Shown here one piece after another: positions 12,187 to 23,084 of a DNA stretch of 64,000 bases. Source of the DNA: Gracilaria vermiculophylla (Eukaryota; Rhodophyta; Florideophyceae; Gracilariales; Gracilariaceae); the NCBI GenBank assembly GCA_019155205.2, contig JAHNZQ020000172.1, positions 357,195-421,194 on the forward strand, given 5' to 3'. Position 1 is the first letter of the stretch. Each line of letters begins with the position of its first letter. The position numbers and the translations under genes were made by a program. The notes under the pieces are model-generated. The model searched no databases. It was not told where the DNA came from and saw nothing but the letters and a program-made list of their open reading frames with translations.

Positions 12187-13586
12187 AAGTCTGTTTCAAA
12201 ATTATAGGACACCTGGCATTTTGATGCAAATCATCGTTTTTAGTACTGTAGTGCAACCAAAATTAGTTTTCAAAAAACTTCAAGTTAAAAAACCGTTTCA
12301 AAATCATAGGACATTTCCCTTTCAACCTTCATTTTGCCTTCTTCAGTAGATGATTTTCGCTTTTGTGTACCAAACAATACTANNNNNNNNNNNNNNNNNN
12401 NNNNNNNNNNNNNNNNNNNNNNNNNNNNNNNNNNNNNNNNNNNNNNNNNNNNNNNNNNNNNNNNNNNNNNNNNNNNNNNNNNACCAAACAATACGAATTC
12501 AACGCTTTTGCATCGCGTTTTTCTAACGTCCCATAGTTAAAATATTCATAGTTTTTGCGCTATTTCCAATACTTTTCTTTTAATCAAAACCTGTTGAAAA
12601 TGGCCTGTAATGGCCATAAATCATTCTAACGAGTACAGATTATTCGGTTTCAAGAGGGTTGAAGTAAATCTAACGCGTGAATATCTGCGTGGCATTAGTC
12701 TATAGAAAGCGAAGAAAGTTTTTCATTGCTATAGACTACTAAACGGCGGCGCTATCTTGGTGGAAAACCAGTTTACATTTCTGATAAGATATGTAAACTT
12801 TTATAAAACGTTGTGTTAAAGCATTTGAAAGCCTTCTTAAGTCTGTAATGCTTACTGAGAAGGCTTTATATGTAGTTTTTTTCATCTAGAATCCAGTACA
12901 TAGCATAATATGAGCTCTAATAAAACTTATCTGAGTTCAAATTTTATTTGATGTTTGTTGCTTATGATAAAAATATGTAAAACACTGTTGTTCATCCTAA
13001 TCAAAGTTTTACTCATTTTCAAATGCATTCTTTTTGCAGCTGACTTTATTTTCAGTGCTCATTGCATACTGTGGCACCAATATATGTTTATTTGCAGCTT
13101 TCAAAAGGAAACGTTGTTCAGTTTTATAAACCGAAAGAACTTTGAAGTGTTTTTTATTACCATTTTATTCATTTTTTGTAAACGATTCGTTCTTTTCATG
13201 GGTTTTTGAGTGCAAAACACATTGTCAAGACAATATTCTTGCAAAACGTTATACTCATTGTTTTAGATGAGCATTATTAAGCTATCAATAAAACTTTATG
13301 TTTACATTACAGTAAATATTGAATAAACTGGTAGAAAAATGAGAACAATGGCCTTGATCTAAGGTACTATTTGAAATACTGTGTTGTAAGCTTTTACTTC
13401 ATAAGATCTTGTGTCTTTTTGAGGAAAGAAAGCAACATGATGTGGAAATAATCACGCGCGAGTTGGAAGTGTCCTATATTTTTGAAACGCGTTTTTGAGG
13501 GTTTTAACGAAGGGGGGTGGCTACAGTTGGCAAAAATCCATGTTTTGGCGCGCTTTTGCACTGTCCTATATTTTTGAAACGCACTG
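12187..13586. mobile_element. Inner Tc1-like element nested in the outer one
   Basis: Bounded by TA at 12185-12186 and 13587-13588. The left end is AAGTCTGTTTCAAAATTATA, the right end is ATATTTTTGAAACGCACTG. A second GTTTCAAAA motif lies near 12295 and the matching one on the right near 13475. The copy includes a 100-N gap. No intact transposase frame remains. It is a close relative of the element it interrupts. Confidence 0.75.
12383..12482. other. Assembly gap (100 N), probably spurious
   Basis: Exactly 100 N. The 12 bases ACCAAACAATAC occur just left (12369-12380) and just right (12483-12494) of the gap. The outer relative reads straight through this point without extra sequence. The contigs probably overlap and the true gap length is about zero. 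Confidence 0.8.
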
Positions 13587-14233
13587 TATGTCCAAATTTT
13601 GTTTGCTCTTTTTTGCTTATGATAGCAATGTGTAAAACACTATTGTTAATCTAAATAAAAGTTGTACTCAATTTAAAATACAATCTTTTCGCATCTATCT
13701 GTTTTTATCAGTGCTCATAGCTCATTATGGCATCTTTTTTTGTTTATTTTTGAGCTTACGAAAAAAAGTTTGTTTAGTTGTATAAACGAAAAGAATTTCG
13801 AAGCGTTTTTCATTTCCATTTTATTCTTTTTTTGTAAACGTATCGTTCTTGTAATGGAAGTTTTTAGTGCAAAATACATTGCCAGGATAAACCTCTTGCA
13901 AAAACTTATGCTTATAATTGCAGCTGAGGATTATAAAGCTATCAATAAAACGTTGGTGTTTATATTACAGTTAATTTTTAAGAAAATGGTATAAAATGAG
14001 AACAACGGCCTAGATCTAAGGTACTGTTTGAAGTATGGTGTTACAAGCTTTTAATCTAGAAAATCTTATGTATTTTTGAGGGAAAAAAACAAGATGTTGT
14101 GGAAATAATTAAGAAATGTCCTATCTTTTTGAAACGCGAATTTGAGCGGCTTTAGGGAAAGGGACGGCTACAGAGGGCAAAACTGCGCATTGTGGCGAGC
14201 TTTATGGGTGTTCTATACTTTTGAACCGCACTG

Positions 14234-14839
14234 TACTAGCTTGATTTCCTTTAAATAAAAGTATTTTTCTCAACAAACTACCAATATTTAAGCGAGTCAC
14301 GCAATCGTATCTAGATCACGAGTAGAATATATTTATATATTGTTAGTATTGTAAAACACAAAACACGCTCGCCGATGAGAAATAATGAAATCCTAAATTT
14401 TGGTTTGTGTTCAGGCAAGCTCGGGGAAAACTAATCGAAATATTGCACATTGCAAGCGCATAAAGAATATCAAAGTACTGCCGAATCACTTAGGAGAAGT
14501 TCACGATTGAAAAGTCTCCGTACTTGTGAGCAAAACAGTACGAATAATTGTAGTTCTGATCAGAATGTGAAAGCATAATCATATTTTCTTTGTGATCCTA
14601 TCCCAGTTGACAATCCTACGAAGAACTGTCGGGACATTTTACTACATTTGCAAAGAGGGCTGCACGCCTTGACCGCCTATAAAAGAAAGAGGATGGCGTC
14701 AGACGCGTACAGCTTCGAACGTTTAATGGAAACGCTATGCAAGGGCAGCTCTCTCGTCAGCCTCACGAAGGCAAGGATACGAAACAGCTGGGTCTCTTTT
14801 GGCTCACGGTATGCAGCAATTGTCGTTGCATGCATGCCT
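14234..14839. other. Intergenic
   Basis: Sequence between the transposon pair and the 3' end of the Cys-rich gene. Nothing recognised. Confidence 0.4.
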
Positions 14840-15568
14840 TTATTGCACGAAAGTGAGACTTATTTGCGAGATATCGTCTGGAACGGTGGCCTGACACTCC
14901 AACTTTGCGTCATCGAACAGCACGCGAGCTCGTTTGCAGCACACGTTGAAAGCTTGTGCACCACGAAGCTCAAACCGGTCCGGGTGGTTTTGACACGCGT
15001 CATCCAGCTGGTTGAAGGCGTCAGCTGTACAGTTGTCGAGAAACTTTTGCTCCATACTCGCCCCGATTGGGGATCCACTGGTAATGAACTGGATGACGCC
15101 CGTATGAACAACGTATCCCGGGCGCTGCGGGCATGCGCAAACTAGAAGAACTTCAACGCGCTCAACGTCCAACTCACGGAAATCGGGTTTGCAAGTATTC
15201 CTCCGGAATGCGAAGGGCGTCATTTGCTCTGCGGGAGGATTGACGGGCCGTTTGTGCAAGCACTGTGCCAAGACTTGAGCTGCTCGGCGCTCAAAAAAGC
15301 GCGGATTCCGTGCGCACGCGTGTGCCAAAGCGGGCTTTCGGTTCTCGATGCAGTTCACGGTGACGCGCTCTTGGGCGATGCTGTCCGGAATTCGCGGGTC
15401 AAGAAAGCGCACTGATCGGCCAAGAAAGTGGGCGGAGCGGTCGCACTGACAAGCAAGTGCGAAGAGATTATTCTTTCCAGTGACGCGAAGCGTGGTTATA
15501 TTGCACGTGCTTTGCGCATGGGCGGCAGCAACGACTAGGAGCAACAGAATGACGAAATTGCAGAACAT
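14840..15568 (-). CDS. Secreted cysteine-rich protein with two internal repeats
   Basis: A 242-residue protein starting at an ATG at 15568. Residues 1-18 form a clear signal peptide (MFCNFVILLLLVVAAAHA) with likely cleavage before QS. The mature part consists of two related halves. Each has a Cys-x-Cys pair (ACQC at 40-42, VCACP at 144-147), then an NC (72-73 and 179-180), then an L-x-x-AC block followed by a Pro and an FE-x-R-x-AQ block (81-98 and 188-205), then more cysteines. The even, repeated cysteines suggest disulfides and an extracellular protein. I recognise no named family. A weak AT-rich TATA-like site lies near 15641-15648. The opposite strand is also open for 165 codons here but lacks any signal or motif. 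Function unknown; possibly a cell-surface or wall protein. Confidence 0.75.
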   Translation of the reverse strand: MFCNFVILLLLVVAAAHAQSTCNITTLRVTGKNNLFALACQCDRSAHFLGRSVRFLDPRIPDSIAQERVTVNCIENRKPALAHACARNPRFFERRAAQVLAQCLHKRPVNPPAEQMTPFAFRRNTCKPDFRELDVERVEVLLVCACPQRPGYVVHTGVIQFITSGSPIGASMEQKFLDNCTADAFNQLDDACQNHPDRFELRGAQAFNVCCKRARVLFDDAKLECQATVPDDISQISLTFVQ

Positions 15569-16310
15569 GGTGGAAGCGTGATGATGGAGTGATTATGGAG
15601 CAATTGGCATGAGGGTGGCGTGAATCGATGAGAACGCTCGCTTTATTTGTGGGTGGTCAAAGCAAGCGGCTAGCTTGTTTGGCTTGTGGCACTGTCAGGA
15701 TGTCATGTCTTCTTATACGAGATGGTGATAGTACTTTGAAGTAGCAGTGCAATGACGTGTACTGAATCATGCAACGTCTGTTCCATGTGATTGGTGCACA
15801 AACTGTGTTATATATGGGTACAAGCAAGGGCGCAGTACAAAAATTGAGTGCGGGCCACAGGTGAGCGCCATATTTGCTGCTGGCGTGCATTGCGTACGCA
15901 AGGTGTGCAACATATCGTGATGTGTGCGGGCGCCAATTGGAGCACTTGACAGGAAAAAAGAAAAGTATGAGGAGGGTGTTCCGAGACCACAGACAGCACG
16001 TGAAATGATTGCGCTTTATGCAGTCAGCAACCAAACATCCGAACAGACACGAATACAGCGCGAGCGACAGGGGACGTTATCAACTGGGTAAGCTAGATAT
16101 ACCCCAAAAAATAGTGTGTGAAAAGTGAAAACATTCCGAAAAGCGTATATCCTGCACTAGAGCTTTGTGTATCTTGTACTTTGGCTCCGACATGTTGCAC
16201 TGCAGCATGATATAAGACAACGTGCACGAGATATAGCAAAAGGCGGCAAGTATACAGTACGCAAGGCGAACACTACAAACTAGCTAATCGATTGGACAGA
16301 CGATAAGCAT
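15569..16310. other. Intergenic
   Basis: Upstream region of the Cys-rich gene. A 125-codon minus-strand frame exists at 15657-16034 but has no recognisable feature. Confidence 0.4.
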
Positions 16311-16363
16311 GTTATCACCCGACTGCGTCAGGATGACAACCGCCCTCGCAGCCGGGTGATAAC
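16311..16363. repeat. Long hairpin with GCCCTCGC motif
   Basis: Positions 16311-16327 and 16347-16363 are inverted repeats matching at 16 of 17 bases (GTTATCACCCG...CTGCG), with a 19-nt loop that runs into GCCCTCGC. A related arrangement occurs at 57636-57755. Confidence 0.75.
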
Positions 16364-16439
16364 CCCCACGTACGTTGCCCTTGAGGTGAAACATGTCAGA
16401 GTTTTTGAGCTGCAGTGCCCAGCTCATGGTAGAGTTTAG

Positions 16440-17467
16440 CTAGGTGGCGGCGGGGAACTCATGGCATGTCACGCGCACACTTGCTTTGCTGGTGCAGTGC
16501 AACGAGCGGCCAAGGAGCGTTGTTTTGGATGGCACAGCAGTGGGCGCAACACGCCCGCGCCCCGCCCGAGTTGCTCCGGCAGCTGTCAGGCAGCGGCGCC
16601 GCGCCAAGGCGCCGCTGCCGCCGCGCGGCGGGTGAAGCGCGGAGCGGTGCGAGCGCACCGCGTGGGCGGCACGAGCAGGCGCGGTGCGGGTCGAAGCTGG
16701 CCGGAGACGCGGGCGCGTGCCGCCAAGCGCCTGCAGGCGTGCAGAGCGCGCGCGGCGGCCGCGGCTGCATTTGGCGTCCGCTGTCGCTCGCTGCCAACGC
16801 ACCATCCTCCTTTTGTTACGACTTTTGTTTGTTTTGATTTTACTTTTCGGCGGTCGTGCGCTGTCAGAACGCCTCCCCGCACGCATCCAAAACTGTGGAA
16901 AGTGATGGGACACGTACAGCGAAGCAGCGCAGGAGCGCCGGAGTTGCTCAACTGTTTTTCAATAAAAACAATCGTGTGCGTGCAACTCGCTTCGCAACCG
17001 CGCCGTGTGTTGCCCATTCTTACTGCAACGTTGCTTCGAATGCGCTGGCCGCCCCAATCTGAACCCCAACGAATTTTGATTCTCGTTGCTTTGACCTCCA
17101 TTTTCGGATGCGAGCTCACGATACAAAGGACGCACTGCGCGTCAATCTTTTCGGCATGCGCTAAACTCATGTGCATTGAAGAAACATGAAGTTTACTCAA
17201 CAGATAAGCACACCACAAAATGAAACACGTTCACTCTGTCGACTCGCTCCATCCATCTACAACTGCAGAACGGCATCTGAAAATGCCTTGTTCATCTTCG
17301 TCTAAGCACCTTGATACTCATTTTCTTTGTCATACGACAGCGAAGCTCATCCGAGTGGAAACTATTTGTACGACACAGCCCTTGTGACACACGATTCCTC
17401 AAACAGCTCTCACCGAATTTATCAATTCATTGCACCATCTAATGCGTTACATACATCTCCTCAAAGC
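16440..17467. other. GC-rich patch and downstream flank of the Gly-rich gene
   Basis: 16550-16780 is very GC-rich with several short inverted repeats (for example GGCGCCGCGCCAAGGCGCC). Frames on both strands are open over 16461-17218, up to 242 codons, but their composition follows base content, and they show no motif. I do not call a gene. 17220-17467 has no feature I can name. Confidence 0.35.
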
Positions 17468-18955
17468 TCACGATAAGTCGTCCCCACCAGCGCCACCGTC
17501 CCCACCAAAGCCGTACAGCTCTTCTCCGAAACCGCCGTCGCCCCCATTACCTCCGTTTCCGGGCTCAATCTGCGCATCACCGTCACCTCCGTTGCCGCCA
17601 AAACCTCCGTCCCCTCCAATTTCTCCTTCGCCACCATTTCCACCGTCTCCTCCATTTGCGCCAAACCCGCCGTCGCCACCGTCACCACCATTCCCACCTT
17701 GGCTTTCACCGTTCCCGCCATCGCCGCCACTTCCTCCGTCACCCATGTCACCTCCCATTCCACCGTTGCCCCCGGCCCCTCCCGCCTCCAGCAGCGAATT
17801 TCCTCCATCTCCACCCACACCGCCGTCTCCTCCTTCACCACCGCTTCCTCCATCGCCACCATTCCCACCGTCAGTAAAGATTGAAGCTCCTCCATCGCCA
17901 CCAGCACCCCCATCTCCACCGTCACCGCCGTCACCGCCGATGCCCCCATCTCCTCCGTCACTTCCACCCATTCCGCCAGCGCCGCCATCCCCGTCAAACC
18001 CTCCCCCACCTCCGTTGCCACCGAACCCTCCCTCGCTCCCGCCCATCCCGCCCATTCCACCGTCTCCAAATATACCGCCGTCGCCGCCGTCGCCTCCAGT
18101 GCCCCCGAATCCACCGCTGCCACCCCCATCACCCCCATCACCGCCGGCTCCCCCATCCATTGTAAATGTTCCATCTCCTCCGTCTCCGCCCCTGCCGCCC
18201 AAATTACCAAATCCTGCATCGCCCCCGTCCCCGCCATCACCATTTAATCCCCCGTCGCCTCCTTCCCCACCTTCACCGCCATCAATGATTCCAATTCCAT
18301 TTCCTCCATCACCACCATTCCCGCCATTGCCGTCCACCCCACCCGTGCCACCATCTCCACCACCACCACCAAACATCGCACCGTCTCCACCGCCACCGTC
18401 GCCACCGGAACCTCCATCGCCACCAGAGCCGCCGTCGCCACCGTTGCCACCATCCCCCCCAAGAAGAATGCCATCGCCGCCGCCGCCATCACCACCGTCA
18501 CCTCCGTTCCCCCCAATGTCGCCGCCGTCACCGCCATTCCCGCCAAACCCCCCAGCAACAACTCCAGCGCCCCCTTGTCCGCCGTCCCCGCCGTCTGCAA
18601 ACAAGCCGCCGTCCCCGCCGTCGCCGCCGCTGCCGCCAATGGATCCAGGCGTGTCTCCGTCCCCACCCGCCCCGCCGTCTCCGCCCACAGCGCCAAGCCC
18701 GCCGTCGCCGCCGCCGCCGCCGCCGCCGCCAATGCCGCCGGCCGCCGCCGCGCCGCCCGCGCCGCCGTCGCCGCCGGCCGTTGCGGAGCCGCCGTCGCCG
18801 CCGCGTCCGCCGCGCCCCCCGACGCGCCCGCGCCCGCCCGCGCCGCCGCGCCCGCCGCGCCGCTCGAGCGCCGGCAGCCGCGCGTGCGGCACGGGAACGG
18901 CGCGCGACGCCGACAGAAGCGCTGCGACGAGCAGCGTGGCAACGAACGCCTTCAT
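17468..18955 (-). CDS. Secreted glycine/aspartate-repeat protein
   Basis: A 495-residue protein starting at the ATG at 18955. Residues 1-19 are a signal peptide ([19 protein letters not shown]). A short arm follows, ending in the dibasic LERR, then a Gly/Arg stretch, and from about residue 52 to the end an almost pure run of GGDGG, GGNGG and GGFGG units. Such repeats are flexible and typical of extracellular structural or wall proteins. The regular Asp could bind calcium, though the RTX nonapeptide register is not clear. The opposite strand is open over 17430-19061 and would encode a PPSPP-repeat protein, but that frame starts without a signal peptide. I prefer the minus strand because of the signal peptide. 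The 3' end of the gene is less GC-rich than its 5' end. Repeat number may be variable or mis-assembled. Confidence 0.75.
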   Translation of the reverse strand: MKAFVATLLVAALLSASRAVPVPHARLPALERRGGRGGAGGRGRVGGRGGRGGDGGSATAGGDGGAGGAAAAGGIGGGGGGGGDGGLGAVGGDGGAGGDGDTPGSIGGSGGDGGDGGLFADGGDGGQGGAGVVAGGFGGNGGDGGDIGGNGGDGGDGGGGDGILLGGDGGNGGDGGSGGDGGSGGDGGGGDGAMFGGGGGDGGTGGVDGNGGNGGDGGNGIGIIDGGEGGEGGDGGLNGDGGDGGDAGFGNLGGRGGDGGDGTFTMDGGAGGDGGDGGGSGGFGGTGGDGGDGGIFGDGGMGGMGGSEGGFGGNGGGGGFDGDGGAGGMGGSDGGDGGIGGDGGDGGDGGAGGDGGASIFTDGGNGGDGGSGGEGGDGGVGGDGGNSLLEAGGAGGNGGMGGDMGDGGSGGDGGNGESQGGNGGDGGDGGFGANGGDGGNGGEGEIGGDGGFGGNGGDGDAQIEPGNGGNGGDGGFGEELYGFGGDGGAGGDDLS

Positions 18956-19860
18956 GGTTGCAGCGGGTGCGCCGGCTGGACGAAGACGGCCGTCGGTCCG
19001 TGTGGGCGCGGTGCGGATGCGGCGGTGGACGGGCGGCCTGTCGCGCGGCGCTTGCTCTTGAATGGCGCCCCACGGCCGCTCGAAACGGGGCGCCGCGCGC
19101 CGCGGGTCAGGCGCGGGCAGTCAGGGCGGCGTGCTCGTTGGCCGACGCCGGGGGGCCTGCACGGCGTCACAGCGATGCCGCGGCCGCCCCCCCGCTGCGC
19201 GCGCCGCGCGGGCGCGGCGCCCATTCCAAAGAGCCGCCGGCAGCGAGGGCGGAAACGCCGCGCGCGGCGCGCCGGGCGAGCAGCGGCGAGCAAAACGCCC
19301 CCTCGTTTGAAACAGGCGGCGCGCGCGCGCACCCCGGCGCTCCTGGCAGCAAAAGAAGAACGTGACGTCATGCTGCGCTGGAGCGCGCGCGCCCCATTCT
19401 GCGGAGCACCTGGCACGCGCTGCGCGCCGCGCGCCCGTCGCCGCGCCGCGCAGAGCGGGCTGTCCCGCCGCGCGCGCGCCGGCGCGCGCCGCCGCTGCCG
19501 CGGCAGCAGCGGCGGGGCGCGCCAACAAGCGCGCCGCCGCCTCCTCGCGGCGCGCGCGTCGCGCCGCGCGCGCGTGCGCGATGCGTCACGTACGCCGGCG
19601 TCGGCGACTGCGCTGTCGCCGCGCGCGTGCGTAAGGCGCGGCGGCAGCGGCGGCGCGCACGCTCGGCCGGCCGCCGGCGCGGCTCTGGCTGGCACGCGCG
19701 CGGCGCCCATTGGCCGGCGCGCGCGCGCGGCGCGGAAAAGCGCGCGGCGAATTTGCAGCATTATAGCGCGCGGCGGGGGCCGCAGGTGCGCGCAACAGGC
19801 GTGCTCGGGGCTGCGCCGCGCGGCAATGGGCGGCGCGGGCGCGCGATGCTTGGGCTGCTT
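18660..19860. other. GC-rich, CpG-dense island
   Basis: Starts in the 5' part of the Gly-rich gene and extends about 900 bp upstream of it. It is dominated by GCGCGC and GCCGCC runs, far above the surrounding base composition. Long Arg/Ala-rich frames are open in many phases on both strands as a result; I reject them as genes. It may include the promoter of the Gly-rich gene. Confidence 0.6.
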
Positions 19861-20772
19861 TCTGTGAGTGGCGCGCGAGCGGCGTGAAGAGCGCGACGCA
19901 CTTGCTGTTTGAACGCGCGCATTGAAACGGCTGTGGGGGGAGGCGAGCTGCTGTTCACCATCAGCACTGCCTCAACGCTTGTTTGACTCCGAACTCCGCA
20001 CGTGAGGCCAGCCGCTTCACTGTTTTCTCGCCGCTTTCTCATTTTTCGATTCACCATTTCAAACGTGCGCGTTTTCGGCCCTCGCAGGACAAATCTTAGT
20101 TTCTGAGACCGAACACAACACGCGCTCTGTGACGCAGACGGAGGAATGGGGACACACAGAACCACAAACACAGCCCACAAGCCTCACTGTCGTCAAGTAC
20201 TGTCTCGGAGAAAGTCCGCAAGCTACACTTTCTTCCAGTGTTGAATCGATTAAGACATTGTCAAATTCAGCTAAAGTAAACTGGTGATCGCAGCACATTT
20301 TCTACAATTCAAGACATGCGGTCAGCTGTTCTCCCGCCAGAATCAGCCACACTCCTCGTCGTGCCGCATCTTCCGCTCCGCAGTGGATTACGTACAGAGT
20401 AGGAAACACAACAAAACCTTGTTTTCAACACAAAAAGGGGACTGAAAAGCGGCACATCGTTTTCCAGTAGTAAGTGAACAACAACACGAGCATGAAATTC
20501 TGCGCAAAAAAATCTACATAATGAAAAGGTTGACTGTCTCTTTATCAGACCCAACCTGGTGCAAGGTAGCTCCTCTAGGACGCCTTTTTGGCTCTGTGGT
20601 TTTGCTGGTTCAAGTTTTTTTTTTTTTTTTGAAATATCTTCTCCAATCCCGCATGGCCTGTGTGTTATATGAATATGAAATTCATCGTCGTGTGCTCGAA
20701 GAAGATGAAGCAAAATATACGCATTTGTCAAGGAAACACAACGCATAAGAATATCATTATGTCGCACTGTAT
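19861..20772. other. Intergenic
   Basis: A 152-codon minus-strand frame (20309-20767) is present but has no recognisable motif. A poly-T run lies near 20614-20631. Nothing else seen. Confidence 0.35.
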
Positions 20773-21024
20773 TTAGATTCTATCACATCCCATAGCTGTG
20801 TCAACCTTCCAAAACAGTATCCCACAATAATGCGGCCACTCAAAATATTCTTTTTGTTTTCTTTCTGCTATAGACAAGCACCTCTGCACAGCCATTTTAA
20901 CAGCATAAACAACTCCAACATGTTCTCCCCTGAGCGGTTCGGGGTCAAGGGCTGGCGTTCGAAATGCAAAAGTTGATAGTGTTTTAAGAGCGGCATCAGC
21001 GTGTTCTCGACTAACGCCAGACAT
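20773..21024 (-). CDS. Small hypothetical protein in a duplicated unit
   Basis: An 83-residue open frame with an ATG at 21024, beginning MSGVSREHADAALKTL. No family recognised, no signal peptide. A decayed inverted copy of the same stretch lies at about 21345-21640, in which the frame is broken. The 3' halves of both match closely (for example CTGTTTTGGAA-GTTGACACAGCTAT). Either a small gene of a multicopy unit, or chance. Confidence 0.3.
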   Translation of the reverse strand: MSGVSREHADAALKTLSTFAFRTPALDPEPLRGEHVGVVYAVKMAVQRCLSIAERKQKEYFEWPHYCGILFWKVDTAMGCDRI

Positions 21025-22340
21025 TTTTTTTTTTTTATCTTGAGAATGTTGTTTTTATGTGAGGTTTGTTACACCTCATACTTGTATAGTTTTCAGCTAC
21101 GCAGAAATTCCTCTTTCTTCGCTAAAATAAAATTCTGCCACCCATCCATCAGTTTTTGCGTACAAACAACAATCTTATCATCGCCTATGCGATTCTACGT
21201 AAAATCCGAAAACGCAACAAAACACTGAGCTTATTTTCTACAATCTTGCAGCAGAGCTAAAAAGCTAGAAAAACTGTAAAGATATGATTTTTACGCCAAA
21301 ACTTGATCTCTGCGTACAGAACTGATGTTCCCTATGTTAACATTCTTCGCAGAAAACTTACTTTTTTAAGATAAAAACCTGTCTGGCATTAGAACAGAAA
21401 AAGCTTATGCCGCTTTTAAACTACTATCAAAATTTGCACTTCTAACCGTAGTACTTTACACCTAACCCTTAACTGCAGAGCATGTTAGAGATATTCATCC
21501 CGTGAAAACTACTGTACAAAGGTGCTTGTCGACAGTAGAAAAAGACTATGAGAAAAGTTGCAGTGACTGCAGTTTTGTGGGAAACTGTTTTGGAAAGTTG
21601 ACACAGCTATAGAGTGTAATAAAAAGTAGAGTCTCATTACTTGGCGACATGTACATTTTGTTACACTCTGTGCTTCCTTAATAAATGCGCACATTTTTCT
21701 TCCTCCTCTTTGATTAGAAGATGATGAATTTTATGTTCGTGTTAAAAACAAGCCAAGCTTTAATGGAGAAAATATATCAAATAAAGAAAAAAATAAGTCA
21801 GCAAAAATGCAGAGCAAAACAAATCGCCGTGAAAGAGCTACAGAGCACCAGATTGGGTCTGATGAAGAGACAATAAGCCCTTCCAATACCTACTTATATG
21901 CGTAGAATTTCATACTTTGCGTAATATACAACTTTGGGCACAAAGCAGGAATTTGTAGAGTTATTATTCACTTACTACTGTCAAATGTTTTGCTGCTTTG
22001 TTGTACCCTTTTTGTGTTGACAACAAAGTTTTGCGGTGTTACCTATTTTCTATATCATTACTCAGTTTTTTCAAGGGAGATCTTTTAGTAAAGGAAATAC
22101 CGGTTATACACGCAAACATGAAGTTTTTTGGCGTAAAAAGCATATCTTTACAGTTCTTCTATCTTTTTGCTCTGCTAGTGGTTCATGACAAAAAACATTG
22201 GTGTTTTGTTGCGTTGTCGGATTTCATGTAGAATCGCGTAGGCTATGATAAGATTGTTCTTTGTACGCAAAAACTGTCGGATGGGTGGCGGAATTTTATT
22301 TTAGCCGAGGAAACGGAAAAGTTGCGTCGCTGGAAACGAT
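20773..22340. repeat. Mosaic of two inverted duplications
   Basis: Segment B (20773-21055) reappears in inverted orientation at about 21345-21640. Segment A (about 21083-21330) reappears inverted at about 22080-22340. Shared blocks for A include TTTGTACGCAAAAACTG and GAATTTTATTTTAGC. Order along the plus strand is B', A', B, A. Sequence inside the right-hand A copy continues into an open frame of 113 codons (22322-22663) with no recognised family. Confidence 0.65.
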
Positions 22341-22969
22341 TTGCGCATGAGGTACAGTCAAAGGCGTACTACCACAAACACAGCACCTTCCAAGACACAA
22401 CCGCTGAAGCACGTTATTATGACGTGTCGCGCGTGCCATGCCTCCAAGTGCAAGCACGTACGGAAGCCTGTATCGGCGTTCAAAAGCTTCTGAGAACTCG
22501 CGTCCACGTTTTCCAACGTTTTGGTTTGAGATCGGAAAGCGTGTGCGTACTTTGTTTCGGAGAGAAATTGGACTTTGGGAAATTCACGTGCATTGCACAG
22601 CGTGATTTGGCTCAAATGCTCAAATACTTTCTTCGAGAGCGGGCTCAAGTGAAAGCCAGCTAATTCTTTTGTCATATCATTTTCTTTTGGAGAAAATGGT
22701 CACATTTATTTTCTTGAGAGAAAGTAGCGCTCTGCTTGTCATTTGCGGAGCGAATTCGAAGCTGGCGAAGCCCTGAAGCGAAACGCCAAATTCAAATGTT
22801 TTTAGACTAATTTGTTGGCAGTGAGAGAATTTCAAATGCCATGTATCTTTTCCAGGGCACCAAACAATCATAGCAATTGAAGATGTATGACTATAAAAAC
22901 AAAGTGTTACTTAAAGCTTTTAAACAATTGAAAAGTAGGGTGCACAGCGGGACATCGGAATACGTTATA

Positions 22970-23084
22970 CAGCGCGTTTCAAAAGTATAGGATACTGCAA
23001 AAGTGCGCCAAAATATGGATTTCTGCCTACTGTAGCAACCTCCCTTCGTTGATACCCTCAAAAACGCGTTTCAAAAGTATAGGA
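22970..23084 (+). mobile_element. Left terminus of a Tc1-like element (level 1 of the nest)
   Basis: Begins CAGCGCGTTTCAAAAGTATA after a TA and has a second CGTTTCAAAAGTATAGGACA about 100 bp in. It closely matches the reverse complement of the right terminus at 13470-13586, so it is the same family. It is cut at 23084 by the next element and appears to resume at 34273. Confidence 0.6.

Larger units (their letters stand above)
11551..14233. mobile_element. Outer Tc1-like element, split by an insertion
   Basis: The left terminus at 11551 (AAGTCTGTTTCAAAAGCATA, preceded by TA) and right terminus at 14233 (ACTTTTGAACCGCACTG, followed by TA) bound an element of about 1283 bp once the inserted relative at 12187-13586 is removed. 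Each terminus carries two copies of a CGTTTCAAAA-type motif about 100 bp apart. The flanks of the insertion align with the corresponding interior of the inner copy (for example the GTAAAACACT-TTGTT block at 12975 and 13632). Reading frames are fully decayed. Confidence 0.75.

Noticed and set aside
12285..12540. Open frames running through the N gap
   Set aside because: They exist only because N codons are not read as stops.
12955..13209. Hydrophobic 84-codon frame resembling a membrane protein
   Set aside because: It lies inside a decayed Tc1-like element and owes its Phe/Ile content to AT-rich sequence; the diverged outer copy has a similar frame at 13740-13994.
14648..15145. 165-codon plus-strand frame
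   Set aside because: Antisense to the Cys-rich secreted protein, with no signal peptide or motif.
16461..17218. 242- and 210-codon overlapping frames
   Set aside because: Low-complexity, GC-driven, no motif and mutually antisense.
18952..19867. Long Arg/Ala-rich frames on both strands (up to 430 codons)
   Set aside because: They follow from extreme GC content with few stop codons; composition mirrors base content in every phase.
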